From contig JAPUEB010000021.1 of the NCBI GenBank assembly GCA_027492795.1, forward strand, positions 1 to 64,000: a stretch of DNA of 64,000 nt. Direction: 5' to 3'. The stretch comes from Chryseobacterium sp. Its GTDB lineage: Bacteria; Bacteroidota; Bacteroidia; Flavobacteriales; Weeksellaceae. The notes beneath the pieces were generated by a model. The model did not search any database and was not told the origin of the DNA. It saw only the letters and a list, made by a program, of their open reading frames with translations. Positions 9,093 through 16,591 of the stretch are shown here, in pieces (the stretch's first letter is position 1; each line of letters opens with the position of its first letter). A program made the translations under genes and the position numbers.

Positions 9093-10061
9093 ATGAAATT
9101 CCGCACAGAAGTCCACATTCCCGCATCGCAGAAAAAAATAGAAATTGAGGACAAGATTTTCTCAATCGGGTCTTGTTTTTCATCGGAAATGTCGGAACTC
9201 TTTGGGAAAGGGCAGCTGCAAACTTTGAATAATCCTTTTGGAACTATTTTCAATCCTTTTTCCATTAATAATGCGATCAAAAGGCTTCACGATTCAGCAT
9301 TTTATACCGAAGAAGAGCTTATAAAGTATGCTGAAACGGTGATTTCGCTGGATCATCACACGAGTTTTGATACGCCTTATGTGCATCAAACTTTAGAGAA
9401 AATAAATACGAAAATAGAGGAAGGAAACCTGTTTTTGCAGGAAACCAATTGGGTGATCATCACGTATGGAACTTCATTTATTTATGAATTTTTGCCCAAA
9501 AACAAATTGGTTGCAAACTGCCATAAAATTCCATCAAAATTCTTTGAAAAGAGACTTTTAACCACTTCAGAAATCGAAAATTCAATTTCTCAAACCATTG
9601 AAAATCTGAATGATATCTGCAAAGAAAATGTTCAAATTCTGTTTACGGTTTCTCCTGTTCGTCATACCAAAGATGGAATGGTAGAGAATAATTTAAGCAA
9701 ATCCAAACTCATTTCTGCAGTTCACGAAGTTATAACAAACCATGAAAACTGCCATTATTTGCCGGTTTACGAAATTGTGATGGACGATTTGCGCGATTAT
9801 CGTTTCTACAAAGAAGATATGATTCATCCCAATTCGCAAGCGGTAAATTATATATTCGAGAAATTCGGAAATACCTATTTTTCGGATGAAACAATGGATT
9901 TTATTGAAGAAAATTTTAAGATCTCACAATCCTTAAATCACAAAACTTCTGACGAAAACAATACAAAATATCAGGAATTTATAAAAAATCTAAAAGGGAG
10001 AATTGCATTGCAGCAAACAAAAGTGAAGCACAATATATTTAAAGAAATAGGAAACAAGTAA
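9093..10061 (+). CDS. GSCFA domain protein
   Basis: 322-residue cytoplasmic protein with the family signature FSIGSCFSSEMSELFG near residues 23-37 and, near residue 245, DMIHPNSQA, which looks like the Asp-x-x-His block of SGNH/GDSL hydrolases. GSCFA proteins are common in Bacteroidetes and proposed to be SGNH-type esterases; the substrate is unknown. The spacer before it is low-complexity (repeated TACGAAT, then CTAGAAACCAGCATCCAGC), with no clear TAnnTTTG promoter. Confidence 0.85.
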   Translation: MKFRTEVHIPASQKKIEIEDKIFSIGSCFSSEMSELFGKGQLQTLNNPFGTIFNPFSINNAIKRLHDSAFYTEEELIKYAETVISLDHHTSFDTPYVHQTLEKINTKIEEGNLFLQETNWVIITYGTSFIYEFLPKNKLVANCHKIPSKFFEKRLLTTSEIENSISQTIENLNDICKENVQILFTVSPVRHTKDGMVENNLSKSKLISAVHEVITNHENCHYLPVYEIVMDDLRDYRFYKEDMIHPNSQAVNYIFEKFGNTYFSDETMDFIEENFKISQSLNHKTSDENNTKYQEFIKNLKGRIALQQTKVKHNIFKEIGNK

Positions 10062-10075
10062 AAAGAACCAAGTAG

Positions 10076-10095
10076 AGAAAACGTACACGTTTTCT
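10076..10095 (+). terminator. Hairpin after GSCFA gene
   Basis: 9-bp perfect stem (10076-10084 with 10087-10095; AGAAAACGT) with a 2-base loop, 15 bases after the stop. The T-run is short, so termination is inferred from position only. Confidence 0.5.
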
Positions 10096-10100
10096 AAAAC

Positions 10101-10165
10101 ATCAATAGGAACGGGCTTTAGCGCGTTTGGAAATTAGAAAAAATTCCTATGGCTTTAGCCAAAAT
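10101..10165. repeat. Two-hairpin GGGCTTTAGC / TGGCTTTAGCCA element, copy 1
   Basis: Order of blocks: ATCAATAGGA, CGGGCTTTAGCGCG, a short spacer, then TGGCTTTAGCCAAAATTTA. The same order occurs at 23956-24015, so this is a repeat unit rather than two chance hairpins. The longest open frame of the next gene begins inside this element, which is why I moved its start downstream. Confidence 0.7.
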
Positions 10166-10177
10166 TTATATTCAAAG

Positions 10178-10696
10178 ATGAATCATCTTTCATTAAGGAA
10201 AATTGAAATAGAAGATTTACGAAATCTTCAAAAAATCAGTATTCAAACCTTCAGAGAAACCTTTGATGAAGTGAATACCGAAGAAGATATGCAGAAATAT
10301 GTGGATGAAAAACTCAATGTAAACCAATTACAATCTGAACTTGAAAATCCGGAATCTGAATTTTATTTTGCAGAAAACAATGATAAAATTTTAGGTTACC
10401 TAAAACTGAACTTCGGAAATGCTCAAACTGAAAATTCTGGAAAAGATGGTTTTGAAATTGAAAGAATTTATGTTTTAAAAGATTTCATCGGACAAAAAAT
10501 CGGTAATTTTCTATTTGAAAAATCTATAGAAATTGGCAAAAAAAGAAAAATGAATTTTGTGTGGCTCGGCGTTTGGGAAAAGAACGAAAGAGCGATTAAT
10601 TTCTATGAAAAACAAGGCTTTGAAGTCTTTAATCAACACGACTTTGTGTTAGGTAATGACGTTCAAACTGATTTACTAATGAAACTAAATTTCTAA
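10178..10696 (+). CDS. GNAT-family N-acetyltransferase
   Basis: 172-residue GNAT protein, start MNHLSLRKIEIEDL. It has the usual order: acidic N-terminal helix, strand EIERIYVLKDF followed by the acetyl-CoA loop (GQKIGNFLFEKS), and C-terminal WEKNERAINFYEKQGFEVF. It probably acetylates a small molecule or protein N-terminus; the substrate cannot be inferred. I rejected the ATG 17 codons upstream because that stretch lies in the preceding palindromic repeat. Confidence 0.85.
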   Translation: MNHLSLRKIEIEDLRNLQKISIQTFRETFDEVNTEEDMQKYVDEKLNVNQLQSELENPESEFYFAENNDKILGYLKLNFGNAQTENSGKDGFEIERIYVLKDFIGQKIGNFLFEKSIEIGKKRKMNFVWLGVWEKNERAINFYEKQGFEVFNQHDFVLGNDVQTDLLMKLNF

Positions 10697-10742
10697 TAAA
10701 GTTGACTTCCATCTTCCAGCATCCATCTTCCAGCAAAAAATT

Positions 10743-11504
10743 ATGATTGATACTCACACCCATTTATACTCCGAAGAATTCGACGAAGACCGCGTCGAAA
10801 TGATTCAGCGCGCCATCAATAAAGGCGTTACGAAATTTTATCTCCCCGCAATAGATTCAGAACATCACGAAAAAATGCTGGATTTGGAGGCAGAATATCC
10901 CGACCGAATTTTTGCAATGATGGGGCTTCATCCGTGTTACGTAAAACCTGAAACTTGGCAAAACGAACTAAAAATTATTGAAAAGTATCTCAATGAAAGA
11001 CATTTTCCGGCAATCGGCGAAATTGGGATAGATCTGTATTGGGACAAGACAACTTTAGACATTCAAATCAAAGCGTTTGAACTGCAAATTGATTGGGCAA
11101 TAGAAAAAGATTTACCCATTGTCATTCATACACGCGAAAGTTTTGATGAGGTTTTTGAGGTTTTAGAACGAAAAAAACACCCAAAACTGCGCGGAATTTT
11201 TCACTGTTTTTCGGGTAATTTAGAACAGGCAAACCGTGCGATTAATCTAAATTTTCTCCTAGGAATTGGCGGCGTTGTAACCTTTAAAAATGGAAAAATA
11301 GACCAGTTTCTACACGAAATCCCTTTAGAAAAAATTGTTTTAGAAACCGATTCTCCATATCTTGCTCCAGTTCCGCATCGTGGAAAGCGCAACGAAAGTT
11401 CTTATCTCGATTTGGTTGTGGGGAAGTTGGTGAATATTTATGGGAAAGATTTTGCGGAAATTGGTAGGATTACAACTGAAAATGCTTCCAAATTATTTTT
11501 ATGA
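10743..11504 (+). CDS. tatD: TatD-family metal-dependent hydrolase
   Basis: 253-residue amidohydrolase-fold nuclease of the TatD/YcfH family. Metal-binding residues are clear: DTHTH at the N-terminus, Glu in AIGEIGID, VIHTRESF, FHCFSG and ETDSPYLAP near the C-terminus. Family members act as 3'-5' DNA exonucleases in quality control. Length is normal. The last ~45 codons have a diverged, broken second copy about 1.3 kb downstream (12729-12995). The preceding spacer is a CTTCCAGCATCCATCTTCC simple repeat. Confidence 0.93.
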   Translation: MIDTHTHLYSEEFDEDRVEMIQRAINKGVTKFYLPAIDSEHHEKMLDLEAEYPDRIFAMMGLHPCYVKPETWQNELKIIEKYLNERHFPAIGEIGIDLYWDKTTLDIQIKAFELQIDWAIEKDLPIVIHTRESFDEVFEVLERKKHPKLRGIFHCFSGNLEQANRAINLNFLLGIGGVVTFKNGKIDQFLHEIPLEKIVLETDSPYLAPVPHRGKRNESSYLDLVVGKLVNIYGKDFAEIGRITTENASKLFL

Positions 11505-11588
11505 AATGGTGAATCAGCGATATCTTAAAAGTGGTATACTGGATTGGATGTTTTTCAATTTGGTTTAATTATTCCGTCCTTCAGATTG

Positions 11589-12631
11589 ATGGATAAATTT
11601 GGATATCTCTCTTTTTGTATTCCTTATACAGTCGTGATGAATGTAGTTTATCTGTCTGTTAAAAGAGAATCACTCTCAATTTCAAAAAAAAACTTTGGAT
11701 AATTTTTGGTATTTTCTGTTTTTTAGTTGCAGCAGTTTTTTATCCAAAAATTAGTCTCCGAAGTAATCCTGGTTCTACAGCAGACGATGCCATGATTTTA
11801 GCATCGAATACTTTAAGGACGACTGGTAAGCTTTATGATGTTTATATAGATGAAAGCGCTCCGATAAGTCCTGGTTCTGGTTGGATTTTGATGAATTCTG
11901 GTTTTTCACTTTTCAATGTTTATTTTTTATTTGGTGCAACCTACATTGCCATTTTGCTTGCTACGATAAGGTTTTTCCGATACTCCAACAGTTTTTTGAA
12001 TTTATTTTGTTTGTTTTTGGGCATTTCATTAGTCTTTTGCGAACTATTGCTAAATGGTCACGATTTTCTGCCGGTTTCCATGGCATTTTTTAAACTGTTT
12101 TTGATTGTGTTTAAAAATTTAATGACAACAACAAAAATTTGGAAAATTTTGCTGATAGGTATTCTACTTGGGCTGGTTTCCACTTCCAGAATAGTTTTTA
12201 TCACAATTCCGGTGTTATTTGCTTTCATTTTAATGCGGTTCCACAGAAAAAACGCAGCCTTATTACTTTCGTTTGCTTCAATAACAAATATTTCTTTGAA
12301 CCTTTATTATTATTCCATAAACGATTTTTTTCAGCCAATTCATATTTTAGGCAAAGCGCAACGACTTTTGGGTATGAATCTGTTGTTTTTTGTCACCATA
12401 TTAGGTTTGGGCGTTCTTTTTTTCTTGTCCAAAACCATCCAGTCGGATTTAGCAAAAATTGCAAAGCGAGTAGCGCTGGTTCTTGCCGTGTTTTTGATGC
12501 CTGTAGCTTATTTCGAGTTATTTCGCCTACATTTTGACTTCGCAGTTTGGGAAGGAGCAAATTATCTAATGCCTATAAGCCCTTTTTTTGTTTATTATTT
12601 ATGCGCAAGTTATTCCGAACTGAAAAAATGA
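11589..12631 (+). pseudogene. Decayed multi-pass membrane protein
   Basis: A 279-residue frame is open from an internal ATG at 11792, but the same frame reads back without a start to about 11693, through a transmembrane helix (LWIIFGIFCFLVAAVF) and a motif STADDAMILASN. Upstream, the plausible N-terminus (MDKFGYLSFC...) is in another frame and hits a stop in a run of nine A at 11684-11692; one extra A would join them. Six or more hydrophobic segments follow. The early DD motif and the ISPGSGWILMNS loop resemble GT-C-type membrane glycosyltransferases, but this is only an impression. It lies between the full tatD gene and the broken tatD copy, which points to acquisition by insertion followed by decay. 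Confidence 0.6.
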
Positions 12632-12728
12632 TCGATGATTAGATATGGGGATGAGAAATGGTAATGGAGTAGGTTCTCCACCAGATTCCTTCAGGATTTT
12701 TTTAATCTACTCTGCGTAACTCACGCAA

Positions 12729-12995
12729 GTTCCTCATTGTTGAAAACGCAACGAGAGTTCTTATATCCAAACGCATTGCAAAATAGTCTCATCTTCAAAA
12801 AAAAAAATTTTATTTAATCCAACCGAGAATCGGTGAAACTATTGTAGAAAAAATATGCTTATAAGCAATAAAACCACGAAGTGGTGAAATTAACATGGAT
12901 TTGGTTGTGGGTAAGTTAGTAAATATTTACGGAAAAGATTTTGCGGAAATCGGTAGGATTACAACTGAAAACGCCATGAAAATCTTTCAACAATA
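12729..12995 (+). pseudogene. Broken second copy of the tatD 3' end
   Basis: 12729-12764 matches tatD 11370-11405 at 31 of 36 bases without gaps. 12898-12995 matches the following tatD sequence from 11409 on, reading DLVVGKLVNIYGKDFAEIGRITTENAMK and ending in its own TAA at 12993-12995. The two parts are separated by ~133 bases of hairpin-bearing sequence absent from intact tatD. The remnant therefore records both a duplication of the tatD tail and a later insertion into it. Confidence 0.8.
12765..12897. repeat. Palindromic insert splitting the tatD remnant
   Basis: About 130 bases present in the remnant but not in intact tatD. It contains CCGAGAATCGGTGAAACTATTG and AAACCACGAAGTGGTGAAATTA, i.e. 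short hairpins each followed by a GTGAAA(C/T)TA-type tail. This is the same design (stem, 3-base GAA loop, GTGAAATTATTG tail) as the units in the array next to the RAYT gene at 16 kb. Confidence 0.65.
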
Positions 12996-13082
12996 ATTGA
13001 AATACCCTATTTAGTCGCTATTAAAAAACTCATGAATTTCAGCTATTTTACAGACAACACCAATGAACAAAACAAGAAAATA

Positions 13083-13931
13083 TTAAGAGACTTTACCATT
13101 TTTTAAACGATAAATCCCAAAAACAAAATCGCTCGGATGGTTTTGCAAAAAACAATCCTCTATCTCAAAAACTTTTTTTAGAATTGCCGTTTTTTCATCA
13201 TCTTCCACTGCAAAATGATGCGCAATGTCCTTCAGAGCGCTCATGATAATATTGTTGCCATAAAATTTTTCTTCCACGGTGTCAAAATATTTGTAGATAG
13301 CAGGAAGAATACTTGAAGAATCGACGCATTCGGAAGGATCTGCAGCTATCATCCTTAAAACCCCCGAACCGTAAAATTTTTTTTTGTAAAAATTTGCTTT
13401 ATATATTTTTCTGTATTTTTTAGGAATTGCTTGTATTGCCTTATTGATGGTGCAAATTTGCTCTTTGGAAAACTGTAGCCTGTCGTTTCCTACGAACTCA
13501 TTGACAACAAGATAACCACCCATTTTTAGAGTTTTAATAACGACACTCTTCAGAAAGGAATCAATTTTATCAAAATGATGCAGCGAGGCATGAAAAAAAA
13601 CGATATCGTAATGATTTTCTTCAAAAGGCTGTGTTAAAACATTTTCCGAAAAAAAGTGAATATTTTGAAGCTGTTTTTCCTGTGCCGTTTTTTTTGTCTG
13701 CTCCATTAGCAGATTGGAAAAATCGTAGCATTCTATTTCCCAATTTGGTTTCAATTCGGCGAGTTTTAGTTCGTGGCTGCACGTTCCAGAACCGATTGAA
13801 AGCATTTTTAGGGTTTCGTTCCCCGAGAAATGTTTTTTTGTGAAATATTCTTCATATTCTACATTTTCATCGCCAGTTATCAAAAATTCCATCTTTTTCT
13901 TACTTGCGGCACTATCCAAAAATGAGGACAA
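13083..13931 (-). CDS. Class I SAM-dependent methyltransferase
   Basis: 282-residue protein. Motif I is MLSIGSGTCSHELKLAEL; the acidic residue ending strand 2 is in IECYDFSN; NYDIVFFHASLHHFDKID is the motif IV region typical of small-molecule methyltransferases; GGYLVVNEFVG follows. The ~90 C-terminal residues, probably a substrate lid, are not recognisable, so the acceptor is unknown. Single gene on the minus strand, with no clear TAnnTTTG promoter; upstream is a ~300-base gene-free stretch shared with queD. Confidence 0.85.
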   Translation of the reverse strand: MSSFLDSAASKKKMEFLITGDENVEYEEYFTKKHFSGNETLKMLSIGSGTCSHELKLAELKPNWEIECYDFSNLLMEQTKKTAQEKQLQNIHFFSENVLTQPFEENHYDIVFFHASLHHFDKIDSFLKSVVIKTLKMGGYLVVNEFVGNDRLQFSKEQICTINKAIQAIPKKYRKIYKANFYKKKFYGSGVLRMIAADPSECVDSSSILPAIYKYFDTVEEKFYGNNIIMSALKDIAHHFAVEDDEKTAILKKVFEIEDCFLQNHPSDFVFGIYRLKNGKVS

Positions 13932-14224
13932 ATTAGATTGTCATCATTGAAGGCACTTTTAGTGCGATGGTGGGAATTCAGGTTCAGTTTCGACAATAGA
14001 AAATGCAATCCTCTTTGGTGGAATTTTATATAGATACCCAAAAAGTCTTCTCTTGTTATGATTCGCATGTTTTTTACATTTAGATATAAATTTAGACATA
14101 AAAGCATGATTCAGTATTACCAGAAAGTTGTTTTCTTGATTACAAATCTATTTTCTGAAAATGCGAAGAAAAAATTTCATCACGCTCTAGTTCTGCTTTT
14201 CGGTTCCCATCTTGCAACTTTCCT
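13932..14224. other. Gene-free spacer between methyltransferase and queD
   Basis: About 300 bases without a convincing gene. It contains a small hairpin GCACT-TTT-AGTGC (13953-13965), similar in size to the palindromic repeats elsewhere but without their flanking sequence. Short open frames here lack any family features. Confidence 0.35.
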
Positions 14225-14232
14225 TATCTTTG
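14225..14232 (+). promoter_or_regulatory. -7 promoter element of queD
   Basis: TATCTTTG followed by CAAA and then the ATG. Only four bases separate the element from the start codon, so the message should begin at or next to the ATG. Confidence 0.65.
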
Positions 14233-14236
14233 CAAA

Positions 14237-14680
14237 ATGATACGTATCACCAAAATTTTCACTTTTGAAACGGCGCATGTTCTCTACAATTACGACGGGA
14301 AATGCAAAAATATGCACGGACATTCCTACAAACTTTTTGTAACCGTAAAAGGAAATCCCATCAACGATTTAGACAACCCGAAAAATGGAATGGTGGTGGA
14401 TTTTGGCGATATCAAAAAAATTGTAAAAGAAGAAATCATCGAAGTTTGGGATCATGCAGTTTTGATTAACGCGATTTCTCCACACAAAGAATTGGGCGAA
14501 GATTTGGAGCAAAAAGGACATAAAGTGATTTATTGCCAATACCAACCGACTTGCGAAAACATGCTTTATGAAATCGCAGAAAAAGTAAAAAGCCGTTTGC
14601 CAAACCATGTTCAGTTGGCGTATATAAAACTCCACGAAACCGAAAATTCTTATGGGGAGTGGTTTGCGGAAGAGAATTGA
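14237..14680 (+). CDS. queD: 6-carboxytetrahydropterin synthase (QueD family)
   Basis: 147-residue 6-pyruvoyl-tetrahydropterin synthase-fold enzyme, converting dihydroneopterin triphosphate to carboxytetrahydropterin on the way to 7-deazaguanine (queuosine). Zinc-binding histidines are in ETAH (residue 14) and MHGHSY; the catalytic Cys is probably in GKCKNMHGH. A CENMLYEIA helix and LHETENSYGEW complete the active site. Other queuosine genes are not nearby. The start codon is fixed by the promoter directly upstream. Confidence 0.9.
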   Translation: MIRITKIFTFETAHVLYNYDGKCKNMHGHSYKLFVTVKGNPINDLDNPKNGMVVDFGDIKKIVKEEIIEVWDHAVLINAISPHKELGEDLEQKGHKVIYCQYQPTCENMLYEIAEKVKSRLPNHVQLAYIKLHETENSYGEWFAEEN

Positions 14681-14793
14681 ATAGTGAATGGTGAATTCGC
14701 TTCGCTCTGAATATTGAATTTTAATAATTCGTAGATTTATTTTCTAAAAAACACAATTTGCATCAATTGCAACCAATGCAACAATTTGCACCA

Positions 14794-15558
14794 ATGACAA
14801 AAATCCAATTAGAAACAAACAAAAAAATCTATTTCTGTTCCGATCAGCATTTCGGCGCACCAAATTCGGTGGAAAGTAAAAAGCGCGAGGAAAAATTTAT
14901 TCGTTGGTTGGATGAAATCAAAAAAGATGCGCAGGTTTTGTTTCTAATGGGCGATTTGTTTGATTTTTGGCATGAATGGAACCACGTAATTCCCAAAGGC
15001 TATGTTCGTGTTTTAGGGAAATTGGCGGAACTGAAAGATTCGGGGATCGATTTGTATATGTTCGTTGGAAACCACGATTTGTGGATGAAGAATTATTTTG
15101 AAGACGAAATTGGGTGCAAAGTTTTTTTTGAAAAACAATATTTTGAAATCAACGGAAAAAACTTTCTCCTTGCACACGGAGACGGACTTGGGCCGGGAGA
15201 CAAAGGCTACAAGCGGATGAAAAAACTGTTTACCAATCCGGTTGCGCAATGGGCTTTCAAGTGGCTTCATCCCGATATTGCAATGAAAGTGGCGATTTAT
15301 TTTTCCACCAAAAACAAAATGATTTCGGGTGAGGAAGACAAGGAATTTTTGGGAGAAGACAAAGAGTTTCTCATCATTTATTCCAAGGAAAAACTGAAAA
15401 CGGAGAACATCGAATATTTCATTTATGGTCATCGTCATTTGCCGATGGTTTTGGATTTGGAGGGTGGAAAAGCAAAATACATCAATCTCGGCGACTGGAT
15501 TTCTTATTTTACTTATGGTGAATTTCAACATGAATTTGAACTGAAAACTTATCTATAA
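14794..15558 (+). CDS. lpxH: UDP-2,3-diacylglucosamine diphosphatase-like phosphoesterase
   Basis: Calcineurin-like metallophosphoesterase of the LpxH type, which hydrolyses UDP-2,3-diacylglucosamine to lipid X in lipid A synthesis. All metal motifs are visible: FCSDQHFG, GDLFDFWHEW, VGNHDLW, LAHGDG and YGHRH. A start at MTKIQLET is preferred; the longer frame begins at a TTG in a repetitive TGCACCAATGCA stretch and adds low-complexity residues. Its stop overlaps the start of the RAYT gene (TAATG), so the two are probably translated together. Confidence 0.85.
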   Translation: MTKIQLETNKKIYFCSDQHFGAPNSVESKKREEKFIRWLDEIKKDAQVLFLMGDLFDFWHEWNHVIPKGYVRVLGKLAELKDSGIDLYMFVGNHDLWMKNYFEDEIGCKVFFEKQYFEINGKNFLLAHGDGLGPGDKGYKRMKKLFTNPVAQWAFKWLHPDIAMKVAIYFSTKNKMISGEEDKEFLGEDKEFLIIYSKEKLKTENIEYFIYGHRHLPMVLDLEGGKAKYINLGDWISYFTYGEFQHEFELKTYL

Positions 15559-16022
15559 TGGCTTCAGGTACTTTTTCTCAAATATACATTCAATTAGTTT
15601 TTGCCGTAAAATATCGAGAAAATTTTTTACGGAAAGAATTTCGTGAAGAAATTTTCAAATATATGAGCGGTATTGTAACCAATAAAGGGCAGAAAAGCAT
15701 AATCATAAATGGTGTTGAAGACCATGTTCACTTGTTTGTTGGTTTAAAACCTTCTATGAAAATTTCAGATTTGGCAAGAGATGTTAAAAATAACACCACG
15801 AACTTCATTAACGACAGGAAATTTTTGAACCACAAATTTTCTTGGCAAGAAGGCTATGGTGCGTTTTCGTATTCCCACTCCCACATTGATAATGTTTACA
15901 AATATATTCTGAACCAAGAAAAACATCATCAAAAGAGAAGTTTTAGGGAAGAATATTTGGAGTTATTGGAAAAATTTCAAATAGAATTCAAAGACGAGTA
16001 TTTGTTTGAATTTTATAATTGA
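15558..16022 (+). CDS. RAYT/IS200-type Y1 transposase
   Basis: 154-residue HUH single-strand transposase. Key features: the HUH pair in GVEDHVHLFVGLKP and the single catalytic Tyr in SHIDNVYKYILNQEKHH, in the order expected for the Y1_Tnp fold. The start codon overlaps the stop of the lpxH-like gene. No IS200/IS605 ends or accessory TnpB gene are seen; instead a dense array of short palindromes begins 46 bases after the stop. This is the arrangement of REP-associated tyrosine transposases, which process REP hairpins. The protein looks intact. Confidence 0.85.
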   Translation: MASGTFSQIYIQLVFAVKYRENFLRKEFREEIFKYMSGIVTNKGQKSIIINGVEDHVHLFVGLKPSMKISDLARDVKNNTTNFINDRKFLNHKFSWQEGYGAFSYSHSHIDNVYKYILNQEKHHQKRSFREEYLELLEKFQIEFKDEYLFEFYN

Positions 16023-16068
16023 GGAAAATGGGAGCTTCTGAATATAAAACGTGAAAGGGAATAATGTC

Positions 16069-16131
16069 ACCACTTCGTGGTTGAGCTCGCGATAGGACAT
16101 AATTTTATAATAATGCAACCACTTCGTGGTT
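16069..16131. repeat. Two CCAC-TTC-GTGG hairpins after RAYT
   Basis: Perfect small palindromes ACCACTTCGTGGT (16069-16081) and AACCACTTCGTGGTT (16117-16131), 48 bases apart. They are inverted relative to the AAACCACGAAGTGGT unit in the split tatD remnant and have the same stem-3-base loop-stem build as the CACC-GAA-GGTG units that follow. Confidence 0.8.
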
Positions 16132-16220
16132 TTGTTTTCTGCAAATAATTATTTATCACAGCAACAAAACTGAGAAGACGTGAAATTGTTGGAAACAATA
16201 GTTCAATAAAGATTTTTTTA

Positions 16221-16565
16221 AAACACCGAAGGTGTGGAATTATTATAGAACTAATTTTGTGTCAACCATAGAACACCGAAGGTGTGAAATTATTGTAACA
16301 TTAGCATAATACGGCATTCAGACACCTAAAGTTCGACATGATTATACAATTTAAAACACCGAAGGTGTGGAATTATTATAGATGTAATTTCGTGTCAACC
16401 AAAGAACACCAAAGGTGTGAAATTATTGTAACATTAGCATAATACGGCATTCAGACACCGAAGGTGCGACATGATTATACAATTTAAAACACCGAAGGTG
16501 TGGAATTATTATAGAACTAATTTAATGTAAAGTATAGAACACCGAAGGTGTGAAATTATTGTATT
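16221..16565. repeat. 133-bp tandem array of REP-like hairpins
   Basis: Hairpins of the form ACACC-GAA-GGTGT begin at 16223, 16273, 16356, 16406, 16455, 16489 and 16539, with a degenerate one at 16322. Offsets repeat exactly every 133 bases (16223/16356/16489; 16273/16406/16539; 16322/16455), giving about 2.6 copies of a three-hairpin unit. After the first hairpin the tail is GGAATTATTATAG, after the second GAAATTATTGTAACATTAGC, after the third GCGACATGATTATAC. In the first copy the third hairpin has decayed (ACACCTAAAGTTCG). The array ends 26 bases before the next gene. Confidence 0.9.
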
Positions 16566-16591
16566 TGTGAAAAGTAGAATAGATTTATTTG

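Noticed and set aside
14058-14240. 60-codon frame before queD
   Set aside because: Overlaps the queD promoter and start; no family features; composition looks like spacer.
16069-16565. CRISPR array
   Set aside because: Repeats are short palindromes with conserved tails in a 133-bp tandem unit; the spacers are also repeated, and no cas genes are present.
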